Of a DNA stretch of 64,000 nt, positions 25,111-34,034 are shown piece after piece. Every line of letters begins with the position of its first letter. Within the stretch, counting starts at the first letter, position 1. The notes under the pieces were generated by a model. The model ran no database searches and had not been told where the DNA came from. It saw only the letters and a list, made by a program, of their open reading frames with translations. Both the position numbers and the translations under genes were made by a program. Source of the DNA: an uncultured Sphingopyxis sp. (GTDB taxonomy: Bacteria > Pseudomonadota > Alphaproteobacteria > Sphingomonadales > Sphingomonadaceae); the NCBI RefSeq assembly GCF_900078365.1, contig NZ_LT598653.1, forward strand, positions 1,798,001 through 1,862,000. Reading direction: 5' to 3'.

Positions 25111-27441
25111 ATGATGGTTCGGGATTATCCTTTGCCTCTCGATGGCAGTTTTGCGCGACAGGGACGCGGGCATGGCAGGCCCGCGGCGAAATTCTGCTAC
25201 CATCCGGGATTGTTTTCTACCTCGCTGCTTGAGGTTCTTGCGATCTTTCTATGTATCGCCGGTGCGGGCCCTGCCGATGCCCAAGCACCTTCATCGGGCG
25301 CGGGCGCGAAAGCTGCCGACGAAGTCGAAAAATCGGCGGTATATGGGATGCCGCCTGATGCCGATCCTCGGGAGATCGTCGTCACGGCGCGCCGCGGCGA
25401 GGCGCTGGTCGAGCCCGAGGCCGAACTCGGCGAAGATCGGATCGGCATGTACGGCGCGTTCACCATCGGCGAACTGATACGCGACCTCGCGCCGTTGATT
25501 GACGGCCGGGGCAAGCCGCCGGCGCTGCTCGTCAACGGCAAACGCGTCGGCGATTCGACGGGCATCGAAGGCTTTCCGCCCGAAGCCCTGGACCGGCTCG
25601 CGATCCTGCCCCCCGAAGCCGCCGCGCGCTATGGCTATCCTGCGGACCAGCGCGTGGTGAACCTCGTCCTCAAGCCGCATTTCGCGAGCTGGACGCTGAG
25701 GGCGACGGCAACGCTGCCGACCGCCGGCGGGCGCGACGCCGAGACGTTTTCGGCGAACCGTGTCGCGATCGACGGACCGACCTATTGGAATGCCGGTGTG
25801 CGGGTGTCGCGCGCGCGCCGCCTGCTGCGCAGCGAGCGCATGTCGCTGTCCGACGAAGAGGACCGCTACAAAAGCCTGTTTCCGTCGACCCGCGGTGTCG
25901 ATTTCACCGCGGGTGTCACGCATCCGATCGGTGATTTTTCGGGGTCGCTGAGCCTCAGCGCGGGTGTGAACGGGAACCGCGGCCTGCTCGGACGCGACGG
26001 TAACCGGCTATTGCGGGACCGGCAGGACACAAGGTCCTTCAATCTGTCGACGACATTGGGGGGGGCGATCGGCGGCTTTCAGACCAGCCTTTCCGCGAGC
26101 TACGCGCGAAACTGGGGCGAGAATCTGTTCGAAGACAGCGCGTCGGCGCCGGGTCGCCGGAGTTCGTCGAAAAGCGAAAACTGGAACGCCCAGCTCTTTG
26201 TCAATAAAACGGTCGCGGCGCTGCCGGCAGGACCGCTGACCTCAAATCTCATGATCGGCGGCAATCGCAGCGTCTTGCGCTCGCGGAGCGACGAAGGGCC
26301 CACGAGCGCGTTTCGGCGCAACCAGCTTACGACCCAGCTGTCGTTCGCTATCCCCGTCACCAGCCGCGATACGCCTTTTCTCGGCGCCATCGGCAATATT
26401 TCGGTCGACCTTGTCGGCGGCCTCGACATGGCTTCGCACGAAAAACAGCGATCGCGCTACACGTTGGGTCTCAATTGGTCGCCTATCGCCGCGCTCGACC
26501 TGCGCGCGTCGCTGACCTATTCGGAAATGGTGCTGTCCGCCGAGCTTCTTAATGCACCGCGGACCGAAACCACGATGCGTCTCTATGATTATCTCCGCCA
26601 GGAAACAGCCGAAACGATCTGGATTCTCGGAGGCAATCCCGAGCTTCGCAGCGGCAGCCAGCGCCTGCTTTCACTCCGTGCGACGCTGCGCCCCTTCGGC
26701 AGCCAGCTGGTGACCTTCACGACCGATTATCAGCGGCAGGTCGGACGCGGCGGCATTGCCCCGTTCCCGCAGCTCGGCCCCACGACCGAGCCCATTTTCG
26801 CCGACCGGATCGTGCGCGATGCCGATGGGCGTCTCGTGTCGATCGACGCGCGCCCTATCCCGATCGAGCGCGACCTGACGTCGCAGCTCAGCAGCAGCGT
26901 CACGCTGTTCTTCGCTGGAAAGGCCAAGGTGGCCTATAGCGGCGTTCCGAAAGCGAGGATATGGGACAATGGACAAATTACGCTGTCGCTCAGGCACAAT
27001 TGGCAGTTGCGAAGCGAATTGCTGATCGCGCCCGGACTGCCGCTGCTCGACCGGCTCGGCGGTGACGGCGGCCAGTCCCGTCATACGCTGGCGTTGCAGG
27101 TCAACGCCGGGTGGCGGGGCCTGGGAGCCAATCTCAGCGGGAACTGGCAGAGCGCGGCTCGCGTTCGCGATGCCGCGAATCCGGGCGGGCAGCGGGATTT
27201 CGTCTATCCCGCAACGACACAGTTCAATTTGGGGCTGTTCTTCGAGCCGGGCCAATTGCGACCAGCGTCCGGGAAAAGGTCCTGGCTCTCCAAGCTCCGC
27301 CTCACGCTCGATGTCCAGAATCTGTTCGACACCTACCGCCGTGTCAGGCTGGCCGACGGAAGCATTCCGGCAGGATACCGGCGCTATGAAGTAGAGCCAC
27401 TGGGCCGCACCATTCAGATCGGCATCCAGAAGCAATTCTAG
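25111..27441 (+). CDS. Atypical TonB-dependent receptor-like outer-membrane protein
   Basis: The protein has up to 776 residues. After a hydrophobic export signal it has a TonB-box-like REIVVTARRGEALVEPEAEL, a plug-like region (FTIGELIRDLAPLIDGRG, LLVNGKRVG, LAILPPEAAARYGYPADQ) and a barrel with a C-terminal NLFDTYRRVRLADG and QKQF. The usual RVEVLRGPQGTLYG plug motif is replaced by this variant, as in a divergent receptor subgroup. The ATG at 25111 lies only 9 bases after a terminator T-tract and puts the signal peptide 34 residues inside; a TTG at 25210 would give a normal signal peptide (FSTSLLEVLAIFLCIAG). Ligand unknown. Confidence 0.82.
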   Translation: MMVRDYPLPLDGSFARQGRGHGRPAAKFCYHPGLFSTSLLEVLAIFLCIAGAGPADAQAPSSGAGAKAADEVEKSAVYGMPPDADPREIVVTARRGEALVEPEAELGEDRIGMYGAFTIGELIRDLAPLIDGRGKPPALLVNGKRVGDSTGIEGFPPEALDRLAILPPEAAARYGYPADQRVVNLVLKPHFASWTLRATATLPTAGGRDAETFSANRVAIDGPTYWNAGVRVSRARRLLRSERMSLSDEEDRYKSLFPSTRGVDFTAGVTHPIGDFSGSLSLSAGVNGNRGLLGRDGNRLLRDRQDTRSFNLSTTLGGAIGGFQTSLSASYARNWGENLFEDSASAPGRRSSSKSENWNAQLFVNKTVAALPAGPLTSNLMIGGNRSVLRSRSDEGPTSAFRRNQLTTQLSFAIPVTSRDTPFLGAIGNISVDLVGGLDMASHEKQRSRYTLGLNWSPIAALDLRASLTYSEMVLSAELLNAPRTETTMRLYDYLRQETAETIWILGGNPELRSGSQRLLSLRATLRPFGSQLVTFTTDYQRQVGRGGIAPFPQLGPTTEPIFADRIVRDADGRLVSIDARPIPIERDLTSQLSSSVTLFFAGKAKVAYSGVPKARIWDNGQITLSLRHNWQLRSELLIAPGLPLLDRLGGDGGQSRHTLALQVNAGWRGLGANLSGNWQSAARVRDAANPGGQRDFVYPATTQFNLGLFFEPGQLRPASGKRSWLSKLRLTLDVQNLFDTYRRVRLADGSIPAGYRRYEVEPLGRTIQIGIQKQF

Positions 27442-27640
27442 GCGCGCGGGCCTCGGTCGGTCATCGGATCGGGGCCGAGCCTTGAAACGGGGCGTGATGC
27501 GGCAAATCCGCAACCCGGTGACAAGCATGTTATAAGGCCGGCGGCCTCGCCTTCGCCGGGATGACGAATGAGGGAGAGGTTGCCAGTCAAGCCGGCGCCC
27601 CCTAAACCAGTTTCATCGAGAAACCGAACACGGGAGACGC

Positions 27641-28783
27641 ATGATGACCGACCTGCCTGAAACCAACCTTACCATGCTGACGCTCGTGAAGCCCGAAGGG
27701 CAGCTCGAAGTGTCGCTCGAGCGCCGTCCGATGCCGGTGCCGAAGTCGCACGAAGTGCTGGTCAAGGTGCTCGCTGCACCGATCAACCCGTCGGACCTCG
27801 GCCTGTTGTTCGGCGGCGCCGACATGACGACGGCGCGCGCTTCGACGCGTGACGGCCTGCCCGTCATCACCGCCGACGTGCCGCCCGCGGGGATGCGCGC
27901 GATGGGCGGGCGCATCGGCGATGCGCTCGCGATCGGCAACGAAGGCTGCGGCACCGTGGTCGCGGCGGGCGATTCGCCCGAGGCGCAGGCGCTGCTCGGC
28001 AAGACCGTCGCGCTGCTCGGCGGTGAGATGTACGCCGAATATCGCTGCCTGCCCGTCCAGATGGTGATGCCGCTGCCCGACGGCACCGATCCCGCCGACG
28101 GCGCCTCCTGCTTCGTCAATCCGCTGACCAGCCTTGCTTTCACCGAAACGATGCGGATGGAGAATCACAGCGCGATCGTCCACACCGCCGCCGCGTCGAA
28201 CCTCGGCCAGATGCTCGTGAAAATCTGCGCGAAGGACGGCATTCCGCTCGTCAACATCGTGCGCAGCGACGCGCAGGTCGAGATTTTGAAAGGAATCGGC
28301 GCGAAATATATCGTCAACAGCAGCGCCGATGATTTCATGGATCGGCTGGTCGATGCGATCGCCGAAACCGGCGCGACGCTCGGTTTCGACGCGACCGGCG
28401 GCGGCAAGCTCGCGGGCCAGATCCTGACCGCGATGGAAGCGGCAGCGGTGCGCAAGATGACGGCCTACAGCCGCTATGGTTCCGACACCTTCAAGCAGGT
28501 CTATATCTATGGCGCGCTCGACCTGTCGCCGACGACCTTCTCGGCGCGCAGCTTCGGCCTGACCTGGGCGCTCGGCGGCTTCCTGCTGACGCCCTTCATG
28601 GCGAAGGCCGGGGTGGACGTCGTGAGCCGGATGCGCCAGCGCGTCGTCGACGAACTGACGACGACGTTCAAGAGCCACTATAGCCATGAAGTGTCGCTGA
28701 CGGAGGCACTGAACCTCGACACGGCGCAGGCCTATAACGCGAAGCGCACGGGCGAGAAATATCTGATCAGGCCGCACGGCTGA
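27641..28783 (+). CDS. Zinc-independent medium-chain dehydrogenase/quinone oxidoreductase family protein
   Basis: The 380-residue product is a medium-chain dehydrogenase/reductase. Its N-terminal GroES-like domain contains KVLAAPINPSDLGLL and IGNEGCGTVV, and its Rossmann part contains VHTAAASNLGQMLVKICAKDG and LGFDATGGGKLAGQIL. It probably reduces a quinone or enone with NAD(P)H; no zinc-ligand set is evident. It starts at ATG 27641 (a second ATG follows directly). It stands alone, with a palindromic repeat downstream. The substrate is not deducible. Confidence 0.85.
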   Translation: MMTDLPETNLTMLTLVKPEGQLEVSLERRPMPVPKSHEVLVKVLAAPINPSDLGLLFGGADMTTARASTRDGLPVITADVPPAGMRAMGGRIGDALAIGNEGCGTVVAAGDSPEAQALLGKTVALLGGEMYAEYRCLPVQMVMPLPDGTDPADGASCFVNPLTSLAFTETMRMENHSAIVHTAAASNLGQMLVKICAKDGIPLVNIVRSDAQVEILKGIGAKYIVNSSADDFMDRLVDAIAETGATLGFDATGGGKLAGQILTAMEAAAVRKMTAYSRYGSDTFKQVYIYGALDLSPTTFSARSFGLTWALGGFLLTPFMAKAGVDVVSRMRQRVVDELTTTFKSHYSHEVSLTEALNLDTAQAYNAKRTGEKYLIRPHG

Positions 28784-28822
28784 CGGCGGCTGGAATTGGC
28801 CGGAATACGACATTCTTTCCAT

Positions 28823-28900
28823 CGTCATCCCGGCGAAGGCCGGGATCTCGCCGGTGCGATAAACCGTTAGGGTGAGATCCCGGCCTTCGCCGGGATGACG
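28823..28900. repeat. Palindromic intergenic repeat, family C copy 1
   Basis: Arms CGTCATCCCGGCGAAGGCCG... and ...CGGCCTTCGCCGGGATGACG are exact inverses over about 27 bases around a 24-base centre. The same arms recur at 44532-44609, with half copies near 18893 and 27547. It is a dispersed, hairpin-forming element without coding content. Confidence 0.9.
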
Positions 28901-28976
28901 GAACTGAAATGTCCGCTTTCCACCCCAATACCGCCCTATCTTGCGGCGTCCCGCCCGGAAGATTACTCCGCTCTCC

Positions 28977-29552
28977 ATGAGCGACGACAAAATCTTCATC
29001 AGCGCCAACGAACTGCTCGCCGACTCGCTGCGTCTCGGGATGCAGGTGGTGGGCAGCGATTTCAGGCCGACGCACCTCGTCGGCATCTGGCGCGGCGGCG
29101 CGCCGGTCGGGATCGCGGTGCAGGAACTGCTCGACTATCACGGCCACCATTGCGACCATATCGCGATCCGCACCTCCTCCTACAAAGGCATCGACCAGCA
29201 GGACCCGCAAGTGAAGGTGTTCGCGCTCGGCTACCTGATCGACACGCTCAATCCCGACGACCGGCTGCTGATTATCGACGATGTGTTCGACAGCGGTCGC
29301 AGCATCCGCGCCTTCATCGCCGAATTGAAGGCGCGCTGCCGCCACAATATGCCGCGCGACATCCGCATCGCCACCGTCTGGTTCAAGCCCGGCCGCAATG
29401 TCACCGATCTCCGCCCCGATTTCTTCGTTCACGAAACCGACCGCTGGCTGATCTTCCCGCACGAGATAGACGGGCTGACGAACGAGGAAATCCGCCGACA
29501 CAAGCCCGAGGCGGCGATCATCCTAGGGAAAGAGAAGGAGCCAAATGCATGA
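28977..29552 (+). CDS. Phosphoribosyltransferase, hypoxanthine-type
   Basis: The 191-residue enzyme carries the PRPP-binding signature LLIIDDVFDSGRSIRAF and a WRGGAPVG loop. It probably converts hypoxanthine (or xanthine/guanine) to the nucleotide. ATG 28977 places the start directly before the conserved DKIFISANELL; an upstream in-frame ATG at 28941 has no support. The next gene, a deaminase, overlaps its end by 8 bases. Adenine to hypoxanthine to IMP would be a coherent two-gene salvage route; this is inferred from both genes. Confidence 0.85.
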   Translation: MSDDKIFISANELLADSLRLGMQVVGSDFRPTHLVGIWRGGAPVGIAVQELLDYHGHHCDHIAIRTSSYKGIDQQDPQVKVFALGYLIDTLNPDDRLLIIDDVFDSGRSIRAFIAELKARCRHNMPRDIRIATVWFKPGRNVTDLRPDFFVHETDRWLIFPHEIDGLTNEEIRRHKPEAAIILGKEKEPNA

Positions 29553-30570
29553 AGGTTTCGCCTCGCGCGAAGAACGCGCCGCCTTAATAGCGGAACTGCC
29601 CAAGGCAGAACTGCACCTCCAAATCGAAGGATCGCTCGAACCCGCGCTGATGTTCGAGCTGGCGCAGCGCAACCGGGTCGCGATCCCCTTTGCCAGCGTC
29701 GAGGAAGTGCGCGCGGCCTATGCCTTCTCGAACCTCCAGGATTTTCTCGACATCTATTATCAGGGCATGGGCGTGCTCCACCGCGAGCAGGACTTCCATG
29801 ACCTGACCGCCGCATACCTCGCGCACGCGCATGCCGACAATGTCCGGCACGTCGAGATTTTCTTCGATCCGCAGGGGCACACGGCGCGGGGCGTCGCCTT
29901 CGGCACCGTTGTCGCGGGCATCACACGCGCGCTCGACGATGCCGAAGCGAGCTACGGCATGACGTCGAAGCTCATCATGTGCTTTCTCCGCCACCTCAGC
30001 GAGGACGAGGCCGAAGCGACGCTCGACGCGGCGCTGCCATATCTCGATCGCATCGCCGGCGTCGGGCTCGACTCGTCCGAAGTCGGGCATCCTCCCGCCA
30101 AGTTCGAACGCGTCTTCGCACGCGCGAAGCGACTGGGCCTCAAGACCGTCGCGCACGCCGGCGAGGAAGGGCCGCCCGAATATGTCCGCGAAGCGCTCGA
30201 TCTCTTGAAGGTCGATCGCATCGACCATGGCAATCGCAGCCTCGAGGACCCCGCGCTCGTCGCGCGGCTCGCCGCCGAAGGCATGACGCTGACCGTCTGC
30301 CCGCTCTCGAACCTCAAGCTCTGCGTCGTCGACGACATCGCCGCCCATCCGCTGAAGACCATGCTCGATGCGGGTCTCAAGGCCACGGTGAACAGCGACG
30401 ATCCCAGCTATTTCGGCGGCTATGTCGGCGCCAATTACCAGGCGGTCGCCGATGCGCTCGACCTGTCGAGGGACGAACTCGTCACGCTCGCGCGCAACAG
30501 CTTTACCGGATCGTTCCTGAGCGATGCCGACAAGGCGAAGCATATGACCGCGATCGACGCCTGCGCCTGA
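29545..30570 (+). CDS. Adenosine/adenine deaminase-family enzyme with altered metal motif
   Basis: The 341-residue TIM-barrel amidohydrolase resembles bacterial adenine deaminases related to adenosine deaminase (MFELAQRNRVAIPF, TVAHAGEEGPPEYVREAL, DRIDHGNRSLED, CPLSNLKLCVVDD, NSDDPSYFGGYVGANY). The N-terminal zinc motif, normally HLH in ELHLHIEG, reads HLQ here (CAC CTC CAA, about residues 26-28). The other ligand regions look intact. It overlaps the phosphoribosyltransferase gene, suggesting purine salvage. It may have lowered or altered activity, or the base may be a real polymorphism or sequence error. Confidence 0.85.
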   Translation: MHEGFASREERAALIAELPKAELHLQIEGSLEPALMFELAQRNRVAIPFASVEEVRAAYAFSNLQDFLDIYYQGMGVLHREQDFHDLTAAYLAHAHADNVRHVEIFFDPQGHTARGVAFGTVVAGITRALDDAEASYGMTSKLIMCFLRHLSEDEAEATLDAALPYLDRIAGVGLDSSEVGHPPAKFERVFARAKRLGLKTVAHAGEEGPPEYVREALDLLKVDRIDHGNRSLEDPALVARLAAEGMTLTVCPLSNLKLCVVDDIAAHPLKTMLDAGLKATVNSDDPSYFGGYVGANYQAVADALDLSRDELVTLARNSFTGSFLSDADKAKHMTAIDACA

Positions 30571-30623
30571 CTGGCGGCGATAATCGGTTGCGACTAAAAT
30601 GCGACGCTTGGTATCCCATAACT

Positions 30624-30702
30624 CGTCATTCCCGCGAAAGCGGGAACCCAGTGCGGGGTCAGCCGACGCACGCTCTGGGTTCCCGCTTTCGCGGGAATGA
30701 CG
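30624..30702. repeat. Palindromic intergenic repeat, family D
   Basis: Arms CGTCATTCCCGCGAAAGCGG... and ...CCGCTTTCGCGGGAATGACG form a near-perfect palindrome between convergent genes. The outer CGTCATTCCCGC word is related to, but distinct from, family C. Likely a hairpin-forming dispersed element. Confidence 0.87.
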
Positions 30703-30773
30703 AAGATAGGAAATGGCAGCTCTCCGCCCCAAACCGGACGCCGGGTTCATGGTTTGGCTTATTAATCTCCGCC

Positions 30774-31493
30774 TCAAAACCGGATCATGATCCGCCGCGC
30801 GAGCGCGGGCGACATGCTGTGAACCAGCTGGAGCAGCTTCACCATCCCGGCATTCACCTCGCTTTTGCCGGTGCGGATGCCGCGGACGATCTCGGCGGCG
30901 CAGTCGTGCGCGTTCATCTTCCGGCCCGCGCGGCCCGCGGTCATATTGGTTTCGACTACCGGCGGCAGCGCCTCGATCACGCGGACATGGCTGTGCTTCA
31001 GCACATGGCGGATCGCCTGCGTATAGCTGCGCAACCCCGCCTTGGTCGCGCAATAGACCGGCCCGCCCGCGCGCGGGGCGATCGCTAGGCCCGACGTGAC
31101 GTTGACGATCACGGCTTCGGGCTGCGCGCGAAGCAGCGGTAACAGCCGGGTGCAAAGCGCGATTGGCGCGTCGAGATTGGTGCGGATGCAATGCGCCGCA
31201 TCGTCGAGCGTTTCGGGTCGGTCCAGCGCATATTCGCTGCCGACGCCCGCATTGTTGACGAGCAGCGCGAGCGGCTTGCCCGCCACGCCCTCAATGACCG
31301 CGTCGATGCCCGCCGGCATCGAAAGATCGCCCGCGATCGTTCCGAATCCGAGCCCCGCCATCGCCCGCAGTTTCTCCGCCGACCGGCCCGTGACGATGAC
31401 GTCGGCGCCCGCGCCCTGCAATTGCAGCGCGATCTCGCGCCCGATGCCGTCACTGCCGCCAGTGACTAGTGCGAGCTTTCCTCGTAAGTTCAT
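30774..31493 (-). CDS. Short-chain dehydrogenase/reductase (DltE-like)
   Basis: The 239-residue product has the SDR glycine motif TGGSDGIG (residues about 11-18), NNAG near residue 76, catalytic Ser in NVTSG and the YCATK active-site pair (Tyr/Lys near residues 140 and 144). It should oxidise or reduce a hydroxyl/carbonyl with NAD(P). ATG 31493 begins MNLRGKLALVTGG, the normal SDR start. It is divergent from uvrC, 71 bases away. Substrate unknown; the C-terminal half with MNAHDCAAEIVRGI resembles DltE-like SDRs. Confidence 0.87.
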   Translation of the reverse strand: MNLRGKLALVTGGSDGIGREIALQLQGAGADVIVTGRSAEKLRAMAGLGFGTIAGDLSMPAGIDAVIEGVAGKPLALLVNNAGVGSEYALDRPETLDDAAHCIRTNLDAPIALCTRLLPLLRAQPEAVIVNVTSGLAIAPRAGGPVYCATKAGLRSYTQAIRHVLKHSHVRVIEALPPVVETNMTAGRAGRKMNAHDCAAEIVRGIRTGKSEVNAGMVKLLQLVHSMSPALARRIMIRF

Positions 31494-31564
31494 GCGACCC
31501 CTCCCATGCGCTTTTACCTCGCGCACTATGGCGGGTCGCATCGCCATCGCCTACATGCAAAATC

Positions 31565-33499
31565 ATGGCCCGCCCGAATGCTCCCGACCGATTCAACGAA
31601 GAAAAAGCGACCTATGTGATCCGCGGCGGCGACGGGGAGGGGGACCAGCCCGACCTCGAACGCGGCGCAGAGGCGATCCGCAGCGTCGTGCGTAAATTGC
31701 CGGCGCGTCCGGGCGTCTACCGCATGCTCGATGCCCGCGGCGACGTGCTCTATGTGGGGAAGGCGCGCGCGCTCAAGAACCGCGTCACCAATTACACTCA
31801 GGTCGCGCGCCTGCCGCAGCGGCTCCAGCGCATGGTCGCGCAGACGCGCGCGATGGAGATCGTCACGACGGTGAGCGAGGCCGAGGCGCTGCTCCTCGAA
31901 GCCCAGCTGATCAAACGGTACCGCCCGCCCTACAATGTGCTGCTGCGCGACGACAAAAGCTTCCCCTTCATTCTGCTGCGCGCCGACCATGATTTCCCGC
32001 GCGTGCAAAAGCACCGCGGCGCGCGGCGCGCGAAGGGGCGTTATTATGGGCCCTTCGCCAGCGCCGGATCGGTGAACCAGACGCTCAACGCGCTGCAGAA
32101 GACCTTCCTGCTCAGAAGCTGCACCGACAGCTTCTTCGCCAACCGCTCGCGCCCGTGCCTGCTCTATCAAATCCGGCGGTGCAGCGCGCCGTGCGTCGAC
32201 CGCATCTCCAAGGAAGATTATGCCGGGCTGGTCAGCGACGCGCAGGACTTCCTCGAAGGCCGCTCGACCGCAGTGCAGAAGCGGCTGGGCGACGCGATGA
32301 CGCGCGCCGCCGAGGCGATGGACTATGAGCAGGCGGCGGTGCTCCGCGACCGGCTGAAGGCGCTGACCTTCATCCAGGGCAGCCAGTCAGTCCACGCCGA
32401 CGGTCTCGGCGACGCCGATGTGTTCGCGCTCGCGGCGAAGGGCGGGCAGCTGTGCATCGCGGGCTTCTTCATCCGCGGCGGCCAGAATTGGGGGCATCGC
32501 AGCTTCTTTCCCGCGCATGTCGCCGGCGTGCCCGAGAGCGAGGTGATGGCGAGCTTCCTGATGCAATTCTACGAAGGCGTGCCGCCGCCGAAGACGATCC
32601 TCGTCGACCGCGAGCCTGCCGAATGCGCGCTGCTCGCCGAGGCCCTGGGCGAGAGCGCGAACCGCAGGGTCGAAATCAGCGTGCCGCAACGCGGCAACCG
32701 CCGCCGCCTGCTCGAACAGGCGGTGCGCAACGCGGGCGAGGAACTCGACCGGCGGCTCGCGGAGAGCAGCAGCCAGGCGAAGCTCGGGCGCGAATTGGCC
32801 GAGCTGTTCGACCTCGACGCGCCGCCGCAGCGCATCGAAATCTACGACAACAGCCATATCCAGGGCACCAACGCGCTCGGCGCGATGGTCGTCGCGGGGC
32901 CCGAGGGCTGGATCAAGGGCGCCTATCGCAAGTTCAACATCAAGCGCGCCGAGACGCAGCCAGGCGATGATTTCGCGATGATGCGCGAAGTGTTCCAGCG
33001 CCGCTTCGCACGCGCGATCGAGGAGGACCCCGAGCGGACGAAGGGCGAATGGCCCGACTTGGTGCTGATCGACGGCGGCAAGGGGCAGGTGTCGGCCGTG
33101 TCGGCGGTGTTCGCCGAGCTCGGGATCGACGATCTTCCTTATGTGGGCGTCGCCAAGGGGCCGGACCGCAACGCCGGGCGCGAGACCTTCTACCTGCCCG
33201 ACGGGCGCGAATTCACGCTGCCGACGAACAATGCGGTGCTCTTCTATATTCAGCGATTGCGCGACGAGGCGCACCGCTTCGCGATCGGCGCGCACCGGCA
33301 GAAACGCGCGAAGGCGATGGGCAGCTCGCCGCTCGACGAGGTGCCGGGCATCGGCCCCGCGCGCAAGAAAGCGCTGCTGATGCACTTCGGCACCGCCCGC
33401 GCGGTGCGCGGCGCGAGCCTCGAGGATCTGCAAAAGGCGCCAGGCGTCAGCGCCGCGGTCGCGCAGGCGGTGCATGATTTCTACCATGCGGGGAGGTGA
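31565..33499 (+). CDS. uvrC: UvrABC excinuclease subunit C
   Basis: UvrC (644 residues) makes the dual incisions in nucleotide excision repair. The GIY-YIG-type nuclease domain is at the N-terminus (PGVYRMLDARGDVLYVGKAR), a Cys-rich stretch follows (CLLYQIRRCSAPCV), then the UVR motif (YEQAAVLRDRLKAL), the RNase H-like nuclease (YDNSHIQGTNALGAMVV, LVLIDGGKGQ) and a helix-hairpin-helix end (LDEVPGIGPARKKALL). ATG 31565 gives an N-terminal extension before the conserved PARPGVY. Length fits the family. A palindromic repeat follows the gene. Confidence 0.97.
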   Translation: MARPNAPDRFNEEKATYVIRGGDGEGDQPDLERGAEAIRSVVRKLPARPGVYRMLDARGDVLYVGKARALKNRVTNYTQVARLPQRLQRMVAQTRAMEIVTTVSEAEALLLEAQLIKRYRPPYNVLLRDDKSFPFILLRADHDFPRVQKHRGARRAKGRYYGPFASAGSVNQTLNALQKTFLLRSCTDSFFANRSRPCLLYQIRRCSAPCVDRISKEDYAGLVSDAQDFLEGRSTAVQKRLGDAMTRAAEAMDYEQAAVLRDRLKALTFIQGSQSVHADGLGDADVFALAAKGGQLCIAGFFIRGGQNWGHRSFFPAHVAGVPESEVMASFLMQFYEGVPPPKTILVDREPAECALLAEALGESANRRVEISVPQRGNRRRLLEQAVRNAGEELDRRLAESSSQAKLGRELAELFDLDAPPQRIEIYDNSHIQGTNALGAMVVAGPEGWIKGAYRKFNIKRAETQPGDDFAMMREVFQRRFARAIEEDPERTKGEWPDLVLIDGGKGQVSAVSAVFAELGIDDLPYVGVAKGPDRNAGRETFYLPDGREFTLPTNNAVLFYIQRLRDEAHRFAIGAHRQKRAKAMGSSPLDEVPGIGPARKKALLMHFGTARAVRGASLEDLQKAPGVSAAVAQAVHDFYHAGR

Positions 33500-33507
33500 C
33501 AATTAAG

Positions 33508-33624
33508 CCCTTCCTCTTCAGAGGAGGGGTTTGGGGTGGTGGACGCCGGTTCAGGACACCACCCCGCTGCGACTAGCGGACAAGTCCGCAAGTCTCGCTG
33601 CCCCTCCTCTGAAGAGGAGGGGTT
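33508..33624. repeat. Palindromic intergenic repeat, family E
   Basis: Each outer arm is itself a small palindrome around CCTCTTCAGAGG, and arms CCCTTCCTCTTCAGAGGAGG and CCTCCTCTGAAGAGGAGGGG face each other across about 70 bases that include GGGGTGGT/ACCACCCC. A compound hairpin element between uvrC and a thioesterase gene. Confidence 0.82.
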
Positions 33625-33641
33625 AGACAGGAGCAGGACAT

Positions 33642-34034
33642 ATGGATTTCACCGCCTTGATGCCACTCGCGGGAACGCTGGGCGTCACCATTCACGAAGG
33701 CAGCAAGGAGCGCGTCGCCGGCAAGCTTCCCGTGCGGCCCGAAATCTGCACCGCGGGCAGTATCGTCCATGGCGGCGCGATCATGGCCTTCGCCGATTGC
33801 TTGGGCGCCGTGGGCGCTTTCCTGACGCTGCCCGAGGGCGCGAGCGGCACGACGACGATCGAGAGCAAGACCAACTTCCTCGGCGCCGGTCAGGTCGGCT
33901 CGGTGCTCGTCGGCGAAGCGACTCCGGTGAAGGTCGGCAAGCGCCTGTCGGTCTGGCAAACGCGCATCCGCACCGAGGAGGGCGCCGAAGTCGCGCTCGT
34001 CACCCAGACCCAGATGGTACTTTGGCCGGCCTGA
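33642..34034 (+). CDS. PaaI-family hot-dog thioesterase
   Basis: The 130-residue protein has the compact 4HBT fold signature, with SIVHGGAIMAFADCLGAVGA (His-Gly-Gly and catalytic-region Asp) and ESKTNFLGAG. It probably hydrolyses an aryl- or acyl-CoA thioester in the cytoplasm. It starts after AGGAG-type sequence (ACAGGAGCAG). Its last 13 bases overlap recO in another frame, suggesting coupling. A second thioesterase of the same family, not identical, is at 44631-45029. Confidence 0.86.
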   Translation: MDFTALMPLAGTLGVTIHEGSKERVAGKLPVRPEICTAGSIVHGGAIMAFADCLGAVGAFLTLPEGASGTTTIESKTNFLGAGQVGSVLVGEATPVKVGKRLSVWQTRIRTEEGAEVALVTQTQMVLWPA

